Counted from the first letter of the stretch, positions 9,788 through 20,869 are shown. The stretch is DNA of 64,000 bases from Palaemon carinicauda (GCF_036898095.1 NC_090751.1:76337439-76401438), one strand, 5' to 3'. Notes: a model not told the origin generated them from the sequence alone. Numbers and translations are program-made.

Positions 9788-10146
9788 AGTACCAGAGAAA
9801 CGAACCCAAACTTCAGTATATATGAGGGAACGAATTAAAATCAAAATAACATAACAGTAATAACATAACAGTAGTTTAATCAAGAGTTGTAGTAGTAGAC
9901 AATAGTCTTTTATAACATCAAAAACTGACAAGGTATAATATCCCAGGAAGGGATGGCAAAATGTAAAAATAAACTTGATAATCAAAATATGATCTGAGGT
10001 CAGAACATCTTAGATAATACCATATAAAACTGGATATAAAAGGAATACAGTTCGCAGGACAAAATGTAAATATGATAATTAGTAATAGAGATAAACAATA
10101 TCCTAAGACATGGGGACACCCTTGGGTGTGACATAACAAACTGAAC
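9788..10146 (-). other. DIRS-1 3' untranslated region
   Basis: This 0.36 kb lies between the recombinase stop and the ICR. It is A+T-rich and has no open frame with family similarity. It begins (minus strand end) with the TACCAGAGAA-type motif that also borders the ICR in the other DIRS copies. Confidence 0.5.
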
Positions 10147-12396
10147 TCAGGAACTGTAAGTGAGGCAGGTAAGAGGAAGAAGATGGCAAGACATAGTAAA
10201 TTCAGGAATTAATTTGTTCGGGGATACCACGCTCCCTGTGGCTACGGTAGCGAGTTTAAGGGCCTCTAGATGTTTAAGATAGTGCCGCCTGAACACTGAC
10301 GGGGATTTCCATCCGGTATATTTAGTAAGATCTGCAAAGTTCATGTGATGGAAAAAATTTATTGAGGTTGCTACCGCCCGTATGTCATGGACGTGAGGGA
10401 AAGACTCAGGATTAGCCTGTTTGATAAAATACAAAATCTGTTGCCTGATCCCTTTTAAAGTTATAGTCCCTCCCTGATCTCTGACGAACAAGGGCCCTGA
10501 GGTCTTATAGGAAGTCCTCGATAGAAAGGACTTTAGAGTGGTAACAGGACACAGGGAAGGATCCTGAGGGAGCGGGATAATTTTCCAGGAGGACCATCTG
10601 TTCTGAGGGTCTTCATTTTTGGCCAAGAAGACTTTGTCTGAGGAGAGGAGAACTTCTCCTGATGGAAGGAACTCAATGTGGCCTGGATCTCTTGACAAGG
10701 CAGCTAATTCCGAAATTCTAGCGCCGGATGCTAAATTCATAAGGAATAGAGTTTTTCTGAGTAGAGGTATATACTCACATGAGTCGTTGATGGTTTCTGA
10801 CGCCAGTTTAAGAACATCATTGAGAAACCAGGAAACTGAGCTAGGACGAATGGATGGTTTCAGTCTGGCACAGGCTCTTGGAATTGAAGCTAGCAATGAG
10901 TCTGTTAGATCTATATTAAACCCGACCAGGAAAATTTTCTTCAAGGCAGACTTGATGGTAGTAATAGCGTTAGCTACCAAACCTGACTCAAACAAGGTTC
11001 TGAAAAAGGTAACCGTTAGGTTTAATGTCATAAAGACAACATTAGAATCCTTCAAAAACTTTGCTAGTTTTTTGACCGCTGAGTCATATTGACGAAGAGT
11101 GGAGTCTCTCTTATCTGATTCTAAGAATAAAGTATTCTGGGGATCTATGTTAGCCCCTTTTTGGGCCGCAAACTTCATGAAGTCCATAAAGTTATGGCGT
11201 TTTGAATGTTTGAGGAAGCGAACACAGTGCGCGTTTGTACTATTTGAGTCAAAGTCGGGTTGGGAATCTGGCGAGGGCGGAGACTCAGCTCCAGTAAAAG
11301 AGGAAACCAATTGCTCTTGGGCCAATTGGGGGCCACCAGGGCTACTTGACCTTTGAAGGTTCGAAGTTTGTCCAGCACCTTCATCAATAGGTTCACCGGT
11401 GGGAAAAGATAAATCCTTTCCCAGGTGTTCCAGTTCTGAGACATGGCATCTGTGGCGTAAGCCCGAGGGTCCAGGTTGGGGGCCACATAACATTTTAGTT
11501 TGTGGTTGGACTCCATCGCGAAGAGATCTACCTGGAGGTCCGGTACCTGGGAGAGGATCCACTGAAACGATTTTCGATCTAGTGACCATTCTGACTCCAA
11601 CGGGGTCGTCCTTGAGAGTGCGTCTGCCACAACGTTCCGAACTCCAGCCAGATGGACAGCTGATAGGTGCCATTGGTTTGAGGCTGCTAGGGAAATGATT
11701 GCTACCATCACATGGTTGATGGTGCTTGACTTGGAGCCCCCTCTGTTTAGGCAACGGACTATATCTTCGTTGTCGAGAACTAGTCTCAGGTGTTGCTTCT
11801 TGGCCGGGGAAAGACGTTTTAAAGTTAGTAAGACCGCCATGGCTTCTAGGACATTTATATGGAACTGTTGGAACATTGTGGACCAAAGGCCCTGAACCTT
11901 CCTGTGTTGGGAATAACCTCCCCAACCTGATAGGGAGGCATCCGTGTGGATGACTATCTTTGGAGGAGGGTACTGTAACGGAACCGATTTCGACAGGCTC
12001 TTGGTGGTTGTCCATGGGAGAAGCCTCTTCCGAAGAATGGGAGGAAGACGGGTCTTCTTGTCTCGAAATTTGTTGTTCGCTCTGGAGCGCCAAACCCGGT
12101 TTATGTCCTTCAGTTTCACTTTCAGAAGAAGGTCTGTCACTGAAGCGAATTGTAGGGATCCTAGGATCTTTTCTTGATTCCTTCTGGATGTTATCTTTTC
12201 CCTGAGAAAGCGTTTGGTATTCTTCGCAATCTCTATTCTCTTGGACCTGGGAAGACATAGGGTGTGAGAGCGTAGGTCCCACTGTAATCCCAGGCACTGA
12301 AACTTGGTCTCCGGTGTTAGGCGGGACTTTTTGAAATTTATTTGGAATCCCAGAGACTGAAGATACTGAATCACTTTGTTTGTCGCTTTGAGACAA
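10147..12396 (-). CDS. DIRS-1 tyrosine recombinase ORF with long overprinted N-terminal extension
   Basis: The 749-codon frame is intact. The C-terminal ~360 residues are the recombinase: an N-terminal SAM-like core-binding part (TLRQYDSAVKKLAKFLKD), then the catalytic tetrad with Arg in SGARISELAALSR, His-x-x-Arg in HDIRAVATS, Trp in YTGWKSPSVF and the nucleophile Tyr in RRHYLKHL. It would insert the circular cDNA by strand exchange. Residues 1 to about 370 are read in the +1 frame across the RNase H and MT-like coding region and are Ser/Pro/Gln-rich. Whether that part is translated is unknown. It is the only complete recombinase frame in the window. Confidence 0.85.
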   Translation of the reverse strand: MSQSDKQSDSVSSVSGIPNKFQKVPPNTGDQVSVPGITVGPTLSHPMSSQVQENRDCEEYQTLSQGKDNIQKESRKDPRIPTIRFSDRPSSESETEGHKPGLALQSEQQISRQEDPSSSHSSEEASPMDNHQEPVEIGSVTVPSSKDSHPHGCLPIRLGRLFPTQEGSGPLVHNVPTVPYKCPRSHGGLTNFKTSFPGQEATPETSSRQRRYSPLPKQRGLQVKHHQPCDGSNHFPSSLKPMAPISCPSGWSSERCGRRTLKDDPVGVRMVTRSKIVSVDPLPGTGPPGRSLRDGVQPQTKMLCGPQPGPSGLRHRCHVSELEHLGKDLSFPTGEPIDEGAGQTSNLQRSSSPGGPQLAQEQLVSSFTGAESPPSPDSQPDFDSNSTNAHCVRFLKHSKRHNFMDFMKFAAQKGANIDPQNTLFLESDKRDSTLRQYDSAVKKLAKFLKDSNVVFMTLNLTVTFFRTLFESGLVANAITTIKSALKKIFLVGFNIDLTDSLLASIPRACARLKPSIRPSSVSWFLNDVLKLASETINDSCEYIPLLRKTLFLMNLASGARISELAALSRDPGHIEFLPSGEVLLSSDKVFLAKNEDPQNRWSSWKIIPLPQDPSLCPVTTLKSFLSRTSYKTSGPLFVRDQGGTITLKGIRQQILYFIKQANPESFPHVHDIRAVATSINFFHHMNFADLTKYTGWKSPSVFRRHYLKHLEALKLATVATGSVVSPNKLIPEFTMSCHLLPLTCLTYSS

Positions 12397-13070
12397 TCCT
12401 TGATGTTGTCTGACCAGATTAGCCAGTCGTCCAGATACTGTATGCGACGACTTGGACCTCTTGGATTCGAAGTTCTTGAATGACTGATTCCGCCAGTTTC
12501 GTGAAAATTCTGGGCGCGATGTTGAGCCCGAAAGGCATCACTTTGAACGTGTAAGCCTTGTTGCCTAATCTGAATCCTAGGAATGGGCGGAAATGTCTCG
12601 CTATTGGAACGTGATAGTAAGCATCGGTAAGATCGATGGAGGTGGTGACGGCCCCACGGGGAAGTAAGGTCCGTACCTGCGAGACGGTAAGCATGTGAAA
12701 CTTGTCGCATTGAATGAACAAGTTTAGCCGGGAACGATCGAGGATGACTCTCCGGTCTTTTTTCGGGACGCTGAATAAGCGACCTTGAAACTTCAGATGT
12801 TTTGTTTCTTTGATCGCGTTCTTGTGCAATAGATCCTGGGTAAACAGAGTCAGATCCGGTGTCGGGAGTTGATGGAATTTGGTCGATGGAGGAGGCCCTT
12901 CTATCCAACTCCACCCCAGGCCCTTGGAAATTATGCTGAAGGCCCAAGGACTGAACCTCCAGCGACTCCTGAACGCATAAAGTCTCCCTCCTACCTGAAG
13001 ATTCTCAGTAGTTGGAGGATTTTCCGCCACGGCCTCCGCGTGATCCCTTTCCACGGGAGAAATATCTCCC
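11175..13070 (-). pseudogene. DIRS-1 RT-RNase H-methyltransferase-like ORF, one frameshift at the RT active site
   Basis: The first part (13070-12430) has VGGRLYAFRSRWRFSPWA, FQGRLFSVPKKDRRVILD and SIDLTDAYYHVPI, the RT fingers and palm with the first catalytic Asp. A small insertion at about 12440 shifts the frame within the YLDD box. The second part (from 12450) reads YLDDWLIWSDN and goes on to RNase H (IHTDASLSGWGG, LEAMAVLLTL, RLVLDNEDIV, VADALSR). It then has the DIRS MT-like region (DLQVDLFAMESN, IYLFPPVNLL, VALVAPNWP). RT makes cDNA and RNase H degrades template RNA. The frameshift should abolish RT. Confidence 0.85.
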
Positions 13071-15339
13071 CTTGCCTCTGTTCTGAAAGGAACCTCTTGA
13101 TCCAGGGCCCTGCCTCGCTGGTATCCTTGAGAGGAACCTCGGGACTCATAGGTAGGGTTGTAAGCTTGTGAGGTGAACGAACTTGAAGCCATCTGGCTTT
13201 TAGGGACGAGAACATATTCCTCTTGGGGCTGAGGCTTGGAGGTGGAGGGTTGGATAGTCTGAGCAACCGGGATCGGCTGGACTACCTGGAGAGGTTGGCG
13301 GAACTGGGCAGAACTATAAGGACGTAGCCTTTTCCTGCCCCGGGATTGAACGTTCGACTGTTTGAACTTCCGATTGGGAGTGAGATCCCAACGGACCTTG
13401 AGGCTCTGGTTAACCCTGGCAGCTTCGCTCAACACCGAGTTGACCATGTCCTCCGGGAACAGGTCCGGACCCCAAGCGGAGGCTTTAATGAGCTTATTCG
13501 GCTCATGGCGGATAGTAGCCTCTGATAAAACATGCCTACGGCAACGTCTTTTGGCTACCAAGAAGTCATAGCAATCCGATAACAAGGATTGTAAGGGGTG
13601 GCCTTTGTCAAGACCTTAAAGGCGTGTTCCTCATCAAAGTTGAGGGAAAACATCTCTGCCATCGTCGAGACGTTTAGGCTCCTGCTAAACCTAGACCGGG
13701 ACTCGAACTCGAGTCGAATTAAGGTTTCGGGAAGTCTTGGAAGACGTTCGCTAAATTGCGTCGACGCACAATCAGCGGATAATTTACCAGAGGTAAATGT
13801 TGACTGAATGTTAAGCCAACATTCGTTATCTGATGGGAGCAGAAGAGATGTAGGGTCTGTCTCCCGAAGCTGGGGCAAAGGTTTGTCTTCGGCCACCGCC
13901 TGAAGAGCTAAGTCCACCATCTTGGTGACGCAAGGAGTAGGAGTTTGCTCGTCCACAAGAAACATAGTGTATGTGCTCTTGTGGGGAGTCAGCATGGTGT
14001 TTGTGCAACCCCACTCGTTCAGGGTTCTAACCCAAACAGACTGAGCCTGTTCTTTTGGGAAGATAACGGTCTCCTTAGGGACCTTATCTAGCCGGACAAG
14101 AGCTTCTTCTGTCAGCCGGGCGAAGCCGGGGAAGGGGAATCAAAGCCGGGAGGGAAGAATTCAAAGTCTTCAATGGACCGGGTTCCGAAGCCTTCAATAG
14201 TCAACATCCCGTCAGTGAAAGGGGAGTGGAGCGCCATTTTCCACGGGTTATTTTTAGTGAAAGGCGGGAGTTTTGAGGCGTCCGGGATGAGGAACTGCTG
14301 TTGTTGAGGCAGTCCTCCTTCTAAGGTGTCCAGTCTGTTGGTAACGACAGATAGCATCGAGCTAATCTGCTCTGAGACAATCCTAGACATCATATTAGTG
14401 AGAGCCACCGGGTCGAAGTTGGCCGGGGCAACTGAGGAAGTTGGCTGCACTCCCGGGTCCTGAGAAGTAGAGGAGGTGCTAGCTAAGCCACTTGGGGCTC
14501 TGGGGAGGGAAGCCTTCTTTGACTTGGTTGTTTTGGGTAGTGTAGGATTCTTGCGAGTCTTAACTAAGGGTCTCTTCTGAGACTTAACCTTGGGAGGAAC
14601 CAGGTGTGATCTTGGGGTAGATTCACGGTTCGCATCAAAACCTAGAAAGGAAGAAGTATTAGATGCCGAAGAAAAAGAAGGGCTAAGAAGAGGGATCTTA
14701 GCGCCGGACCCACCTGCCTCACCTACCTCCTTACCTGTCTCCGGTTCGTCCAAAACCATGGGTTCCAAGTCCAAATTCAGAGCTGCAACATTGTCCTCAA
14801 TGGGGTCGGGGTCGTCACCGAGGTCAGTATCCTGATCAAGAGCAAGGCCAAGGGTTGCTGTAATGTCGGCAATAATAGGGGCTGCCACTTCTTTAGGCAC
14901 TGTTGCAGAAGATTTCGCATTGGTATAGATCAGGTTGCAGTATTCTTCAGAAAGAACGTAAGGCTTCTTGGCCTTGACGTTACGGGCGAAGCCGCCTACC
15001 CAAACTTTCAAGGTGGCTCTTGCTGTGGTCTTAGCTGCTTGAGAACTCTGAAAGAACGGGGATATGGTTAGCAAACCCGGGAGACGGAGCTCGAGAAATG
15101 ATAACCAAAGGTTCATTATATAAAGCAAGAGGAATGCAAGTAGAAAAAACGACCTATAGAGGACTCACTGATTCCGAAGAGAGGGTGGTGACAAGGTCGT
15201 AACAGACAAGGCAGTTGTCGGGGTGCCAAACTATAAGGTCATCCATTTGGATCCCGCAGTCGGCGTGAGATCTACAGACCTCATGTCCGCAGGGCTGTTG
15301 AAGGACGGCCGCGCAGGCTGTCATCCGACAGCGCACCAC
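12990..15339 (-). pseudogene. DIRS-1 gag-like ORF with one intron, frameshifted
   Basis: Exon A (15339-15169) encodes the Cys/His cluster C-x4-C-x9-H-x2-C-x2-H-x2-C-x14-C-x2-C. The spliced frame continues from 15047 (SSQAAKTTARATLKVWVGGF) through acidic and Pro/Ser-rich sequence to 14112. Further parts are in other frames: 13995-13555 (WLNIQSTFTSGKLSADCAS) and 13585-12990 (RRHVLSEATIRHEPNKLIKA), each matching the intact DIRS-3 gag in order. At least two frameshifts separate them. Function in DIRS elements is presumed structural. The first zinc-ligand Cys precedes the first ATG, so the start must lie in an upstream exon. Confidence 0.7.
15048..15168 (-). other. Predicted intron in DIRS-1 gag (121 bp)
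   Basis: On the minus strand TCA|GTGAGT at 15169/15168 and CCGTTCTTTCAG|AGT at 15048/15047 flank 121 bp with in-frame stops. Removing it joins codons in phase 0 and restores alignment with the intron-less DIRS-3 gag on both sides (Cys cluster, then K-V-W-V-G-G-F). Confidence 0.6.
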
Positions 15340-17091
15340 CTGTAAAAGGAATAGTCTATGAACACCTAATTAAGATCTCTAGAAGGGACACCGGAGGATC
15401 CGGACCTTCAAATTAAGGCAAAATGCATAGTCTTATATTAAACATGCAGAGAACCTTAGACTTCCAGCGAAGGAAGAATAAATAAGGGATGAATAGAATT
15501 AAATAACAGTCCCGGGGACCGGGAAAAGAAATACCCAAAGTAAACTTATAGTAAACTTAGAGTAAACTTAAAGTTACACCTTAAAATACATATAATAAAG
15601 AACTCCGATATTATGATCTTATTATGATCTTATACATTAACGTCCGTGAGAGTATAGGGCTCCCGTAGGGAGAGTAGGAATCATAATCTGTGTCAGTGTC
15701 ATCAGATCCGGCAGAATTGTAAGCCCGGAGGCCCCAATGTCTGATGACGGGAGGGTACGGTGGGAGAATGCTGGAGCCAAGGGATCCACCAACGAGACTA
15801 CCGGACGTACCAGGACGAAGGTAATGATTCGTGTAGAATGCTATAATTGTAGGTTAATAATATGTCCTACTACGAACGATAATGGCAGGAGGTACCGTAT
15901 GATGGGGACACTCCTAAAATATAGATAAGGTCTCATTCCTAATTCCATTAAGCTAAAATCAAAAGCCATACCGAGAAGGCATTAGGTATACTGCCCAATC
16001 ACATGGATAGGGCACGTAATATAGTCCCCGGCGGTCCCGGCCCTCCCCCTCTCCCGACTGATGGCCAATCGAGACGACGGGAGGGGGGAGACGAGAACCG
16101 CCCGGGATGAATGAGACTATGTAGCACCCCGTGAGATAATCTCGGTCCTCAATATGTCGGAATGTTGAGGGAAGACTGAGGAACAAGCATACTTGGCCCG
16201 TATTGTCATAACCAACAAGAGGAGAGACGCGCTCTGGGAGGGGTAGGGGGGGGGGTTACAGGGGAATCACGTGAACAGGTGGTGGTAGGCAGGGCTACCA
16301 ACTGGAGATCCCCTCAACACAAACATGGAAAATCCCAAAAATATGATCATAACGGAGTGTGACAATAAAAAACAATATGTAACTGCTATAAATACTTAAT
16401 AATAAATAATGAATAAAAGCGTAATCACGTAAAAGGCTAGGCATGCAAAATTAATATGGCAGGAGAGGGACGTGAGCGAGTGGCAAGGGAGGAAGCATGA
16501 CGTCATCTCGGAAGATGGAAAACAGGGATACCAACCTTACTACTGAAGCGGGTAGATACCGAACAGTAACACAAAATAAGGGCTACGCGAGAGTCCCACT
16601 CGAACCAATACGTAAAACTATGTGGAGCGTAAATAAGTCAGTGAAATGCTCCTAGAATAAAACAGCAAAACAGTTCCCCGAGGGAACGCTATCCACTAAC
16701 ATGCACGAAGGCAGGCATGCCAACATAACTGAAAGCCTTAACTGATACGTAACACTGATACCATAGCTATAATAATAATGATACGCTAAAGTTGTAAGCA
16801 TATAATCGGTGTAAAGGTAAAAATCTCCCAAAAAGTTCGAACGAATAACAATGATGAAAGAAAATAACGAACGAACTAGCGAGAAGGGGCAGGAGCCGTG
16901 GAACCACGAACGGTTAAGAATAAATCACTCTGAATTAATAAAACAAAGGCTACACTGCCCATTCACGCTTAAAACTCATGGATATAGTACTTAACTTCGA
17001 TGGAGTAACTTGGGATTCCGTCATCGATGCTTAGAAGGGAGAAAAATCCAAAAAACACAGAGGTAAACACAACAAAGATCTACGCGTATGC
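15340..17091 (-). other. DIRS-1 leader region
   Basis: This 1.75 kb lies between the left inverted repeat and gag. Open frames in it are short and not shared with other copies. It ends (minus strand) in CTATTCCTTTTACAG at 15341-15340, a strong splice acceptor abutting the gag frame, so it probably holds the first exon and an intron. Otherwise I see nothing recognisable. Confidence 0.5.
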
Positions 17092-17382
17092 GGGTGCTAT
17101 AAAGGAGTGTTGGGCAAGCGTGGGTAGAGTTAGTAGTACTAGTCTGTGCGGCAGGGGATGTTGAACGGCACCTCACTATTGAGGGATTTTGAAGAGGAAA
17201 TGTCTAAATGGTGCGAGACCTCTGATCATATTACGCCCCAGTTTATATCGACACCAATACGTGAGCGAGCTAGTTCAACCTAGCATTCCTATGCATTTTT
17301 TCTCTGGTAATATTATAGCAGTTATTTTCCTTAGAAATGGTGCTTTAGGAGCATTTCACTGGCCGGCACAGGTTGAGCCCAG
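17092..17382 (-). repeat. DIRS-1 5' (left) inverted terminal repeat
   Basis: Starts on the minus strand with CTGGGCTCAACCTGTGCCGG at 17382 and matches 9365-9660 in inverse orientation, and its outer 130 bp also match 8565-8697. It ends near 17092 where similarity stops. Confidence 0.8.
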
Positions 17383-18052
17383 ATATAGATTTTTCGCTTT
17401 GCTCAAAATCCGTTTTTGGGGCTCAGCCATGTCGTCGTGATGAAAGCTTACCAGAGAATTACTTGAAAGTACTATATCTGTGGGTTTGTATAAGTGCCTT
17501 TACTTTGACTGAGTTCCTTATATGGTCTCCCAAACCTTACATATATGACATTACCGTTATTTGTCATATCCACTAAGCTTGGAACTAACAGAGCTTCCTG
17601 CCCCCTGCAGGGAAATTGTCGATATCGACTATAAGGCGTCAAAATTTGTATTCTGTAGAAACAAAGTGGAACTTTACCAGGTTGTTCTTTCAGAGGTTAT
17701 ACTCTCAAGTATGTTATTTAGGAAAAAATAAAAGGCTCTGGATCATTTATTCGTATTCATAAAGGGCGAATAAGACGCAGATACATTTATATGTATTTCA
17801 TTTTTATAGACAAATATAAAAATACAAAAGCAAAATGTATCATAAATAGAATCCTTGTGACATATCTACATCTTTGGGTATATATATTTTTAATCTGTAA
17901 GGGAAGAAATACATATATGATAGTTCATCCATAGGTGCCACGCACTATTGTGAAATTACCTGATTGATTTCACTTAGATGTTGGACATGTTTCAACACTG
18001 TGTACAAATGTTCACACGGCACTGGTGTTATTGGTTAAATTCTACACCTGTA
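17107..18052 (-). repeat. Long inverted repeat, right arm (inverse of 8698-9655)
   Basis: It spans the DIRS-1 left repeat (17107-17382), the DIRS-2 complementary-region half (17383-17440) and the first 0.6 kb of DIRS-2 3' sequence. The match ends abruptly at GGTTAAATTCTACACC near 18052. Confidence 0.85.
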
Positions 18053-18170
18053 CAGAACAGTCCAAAATTCACCATAGTGATTTTCATTAAAAAGTATTAC
18101 ACTCGAAGATGCTAATACGTTCACCCAGTCCACTGTTAAGTCCCAAAACTGTCCACTGTTCATCACAGCA
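17383..18170 (-). other. DIRS-2 ICR half and 3' untranslated region
   Basis: 17383-17440 is the first half of the DIRS-2 complementary region (minus: CATCACGACGACATGGCTGA, then CGGATTTTGAGCAAAG). From there to the recombinase stop at 18171 is 3' UTR with no coding similarity. It shares the TACCAGAGAATTA and CTTCCTGCCCCCTGCAGGG motifs with the 3' UTRs of DIRS-3, -4 and -5. Confidence 0.65.
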
Positions 18171-19290
18171 CTAGACGACAGGTTTTATAACACTACCTCC
18201 CGCCACCACAAAGTGTTTTTTATTTCATGCACTTGCTTCGTGTAATGTTTATAGAAAAATCTAGATGATTTCCACCCTGTATATGAGCGGAGTATATCAA
18301 AGTCCATATGTTGATAGAAGTTCAACGAGGAAGCAACTTTTCTAGGATTGTGACCTGCGGGTGTACTGTGAGGATCTGCTCTGCGAATAAAGTAGGTGAG
18401 TTTTGCCCTCAGTTGTTTTAGGGATAAGTTCGATCCTGAGTTTTCGCCTTTGAAGAGCTGTCCTCCCCTGAAGTCTGAAGTTCTTCGAAGATAGACCTTA
18501 AGACTCTATTGGACATAGAGAGACATCTTCCTTCAGAGGGAAGATTCTCCAAGGACCCCACCTTTTGGTGGGCAGCTCGTTTTTGGTGAGAAAGGTAGGA
18601 TCGGGGAAAAGATTCAGTTCTCCCTCTTCTGTGAACTGAATATGGCCCTCGTATCTAGATAGGGCTGCTATTTCACTAACTCTAGCCCCTGAGGCTATAG
18701 CGAACAAGAATATCACTTTATGTGTTAGATCCTTTAGGGTACAATCTTCGTTGTTCAAGTTTGAAGCATAGTGCAAGACTTTGTCCAAGGACCATGATAT
18801 GGGCTTTGGAGGGGTTGCTGGTTTGAGTCTAGCGCATGCTTTCGGAATCTTATTGAAAATTTCGTTTGACAGATCTACCTGGAAAGCGTAAAGAAGAGGT
18901 CTAGTCAAAGCTGACTTACAACGTAGTTATTGTGGTTGAAGCCAGGCCTTGTTCATGAAGGTAGATGAAGAAGGAAAGGCAAAAGTCTATCGTGATTTCT
19001 GCCGGTCTGTTTGCTTTCACAAAGGAAACCCACTTCTTCCAAGACAATTTGTATTGTCTTCTGGTTGACTTTGACTTGTATTCTTTTATAAAGTCAATGT
19101 TGTCTTTTGAGACCCCGAACATTTTCTTGGCTGCTAAGGCGAGAAAATCATGAGATGTAGGTTTTGGGTTCTCATTGATGAAGCGTAGATAGTCGACTTC
19201 TGAACCAGCTGGGATAGAACTGGATTGGGTAGAGGAAACAGCTTCAGCTTCAGTTCTATAACTAGAGGGAACCAATTGCTCCTGGACCAT
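18171..19290 (-). pseudogene. DIRS-2 tyrosine recombinase, frameshifted
   Basis: 19290-18916 carries the core-binding part (STRRQYKLSWKKWVSFVKA) and 18908-18498 the start of the catalytic part with Arg in SGARVSEIAALSR. A one-base loss near 18505 shifts the frame. Beyond it are HNPRKVASS (His-x-x-Arg), YTGWKSSRFF and YKHYTKQVHE with the Tyr. The last frame ends at TAG 18171. A further break lies near 18910. The gene is dead but every catalytic residue can still be recognised. Confidence 0.8.
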
Positions 19291-20760
19291 TTCGGGGGGC
19301 CACTACTACTGCTGTTCCCCTGAAGGATCTCGGCTTGTTGAGGACCTTTAGCAGGAGATTTGTTGGTGGAAACAGATAAATATGATTCCATCTGTTCCAA
19401 TCAAGGGACGTGGCGTCCGTCGCTTCTGCCCAAGGGTCCTTGTAAGGGGCCACATATCGCTCGTTGCGAAGAGGTCAATCTACAGTTCTGGAACTTTTTC
19501 CAAGATGAAGGAGAATGAGTCTGCATCCAGGGACCATTCTGTCTCTATCGGCTTTCGCCTGGATAGAGCGTCCACCGTCACATTGCGGAACCCTTGCAGG
19601 TGAACTGCTGATACGTGCCATATTTTCTTCCTAGCCAAGCGAAAGATGGTTGACATCACGTGATTGATGTAAGCCGATCTCGAGCCTTGTCGGTTCAGAC
19701 ATTTCACTATTAGTTCGCTGTCCAAGACCAGCCTGATGTGGGCTGATCTGTGAGGGGATAGTTTCTTCAACATTAGGTAGACTGCCATGGCTTTCAGAAT
19801 GTTGATGTGAAAGGTCTTAAACTGGTGCGACCAGTTCCCTTGCACTTTCCTTTGATGGGAATGGCCTCCCCATCCTTCCGGTGAGGCATCTGTGTGGATG
19901 ACCACTGAAGGTTGAGGTGGTTGTAAGGGAATTGTCCTTGTCAGGCTCTTGACCTTTGACCACGGCCTTAGAAGCAATCGCAGTAAGGTCGGTGTCAATC
20001 TCTGTTAATCTCTTCGAGCGTTTGATGCGTACCTTCTCCAGACTCCTGACGCATCCTTTAGTTGTGCTATTAGCACTGGGTCTGTCACTGCTGCAAACTG
20101 GAGAGAGACCACTACTCTTTCCTGTTGGCGTCTTGAAATCTTGTTGGATTTCAGTAGTCTCCTGACAGAACCCGCAATCTCTCTCCTCTTCTTCGGTGGA
20201 ATGGAGAGGCGGTGTGACTGCAAGTTCCAATGGATTCCTAACCATTGAAACTCTTAAGCTGGAGAGAGGCGAGACTTCTTGTAGTTGATGTTGAAGCCAG
20301 ATGATCCAGGAACTGGATCACCTTTGTGGCTGCCTGCATACAAGCTGTCTTGGATGCTGCCCACACCAGCCAATCATCCAGGTATGCTGCTACCTGAATG
20401 CCTTCTAAGCGTAGCTGTTGGACGACTGTGTCTGCAAGTTTTGTGAATATCCTTGGGGCTATGTTTAGTCGAAAGGGCATGGCTGTGAAGACATAATTTG
20501 TCTTCTGTAGTTTGAATCCTAGGTAGGAGGAGAGGGGGCAGCTGACTGGTATGTGCCAATAAGCATCTGCCAGGTCTATTGAGACTGTGTACGCCCCTTT
20601 TGGTAACAGGGTCCTTATGTGTTGTAGGGTTAGCATCTGGAACTTGTTGTTCTCTATGGAGTTGTTGAGTGGAGACAAGTCTAGAATGACTCTGAGTTTG
20701 TCCGAGTCTTTCTTCGGAACACAAAACAGCCTTCCCTGGACTTTGTTTTCCTTATTACCT
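19262..20760 (-). pseudogene. DIRS-2 RT-RNase H-MT-like region, several frameshifts
   Basis: RT at 20760-20238 contains VSIDLADAYWHIPV and AAYLDDWLVWAAS. The thumb is at 20223-20005 (KISRRQQERVVVSLQFAAVT), RNase H at 19998-19480 (VVIHTDASPEGWGGHS, FKTFHINILKAMAV, LVLDSELIVKCL, VDALSR), and the MT-like part at 19453-19262 (IYLFPPTNLLLKVL). The RNase H Glu in the L-E-A-M motif reads Lys (ILKAMAV), a substitution expected to kill RNase H. The pieces are in different frames. Confidence 0.8.
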
Positions 20761-20869
20761 TTTTGTTTAAGAGTTCTAAGGTATATTCTTCTAATAAGGG
20801 GGTGGAGTGTTGGAAGAATTGAGGAAAAGGGGGTGGAGTTTTATTCCATTTCCACCCTAGTCTGTTCTT

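Larger units (their letters stand above)
8539..17382 (-). mobile_element. DIRS-1: DIRS-type retrotransposon (subfamily A) nested in DIRS-2
   Basis: The 5' end (minus strand) is CTGGGCTCAACCTGTGCCG at about 17382. The 3' end is AAGGGATTTTGACGG at about 8539. In between lie leader, spliced gag, RT-RNase H-MT, a 749-codon recombinase frame, 3' UTR and the internal complementary region at 9694-9787, all on the minus strand. The flanks on both sides are DIRS-2 complementary-region sequence. RT and gag have frameshifts, but the recombinase frame is intact with its catalytic residues. The 3' inverted repeat contains a foreign 0.8 kb rearrangement. Confidence 0.85.

Noticed and set aside
9360..9790. 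A separate small element with inverted CACAGGT/ACCTGTG ends
   Set aside because: It is explained by the DIRS-1 inverted repeat and the adjacent DIRS-1 ICR.
10619..12205. Several 66-157 codon plus-strand frames opposite DIRS-1 RT and recombinase
   Set aside because: They are antisense shadows of genuine minus-strand coding sequence with no recognisable domains.
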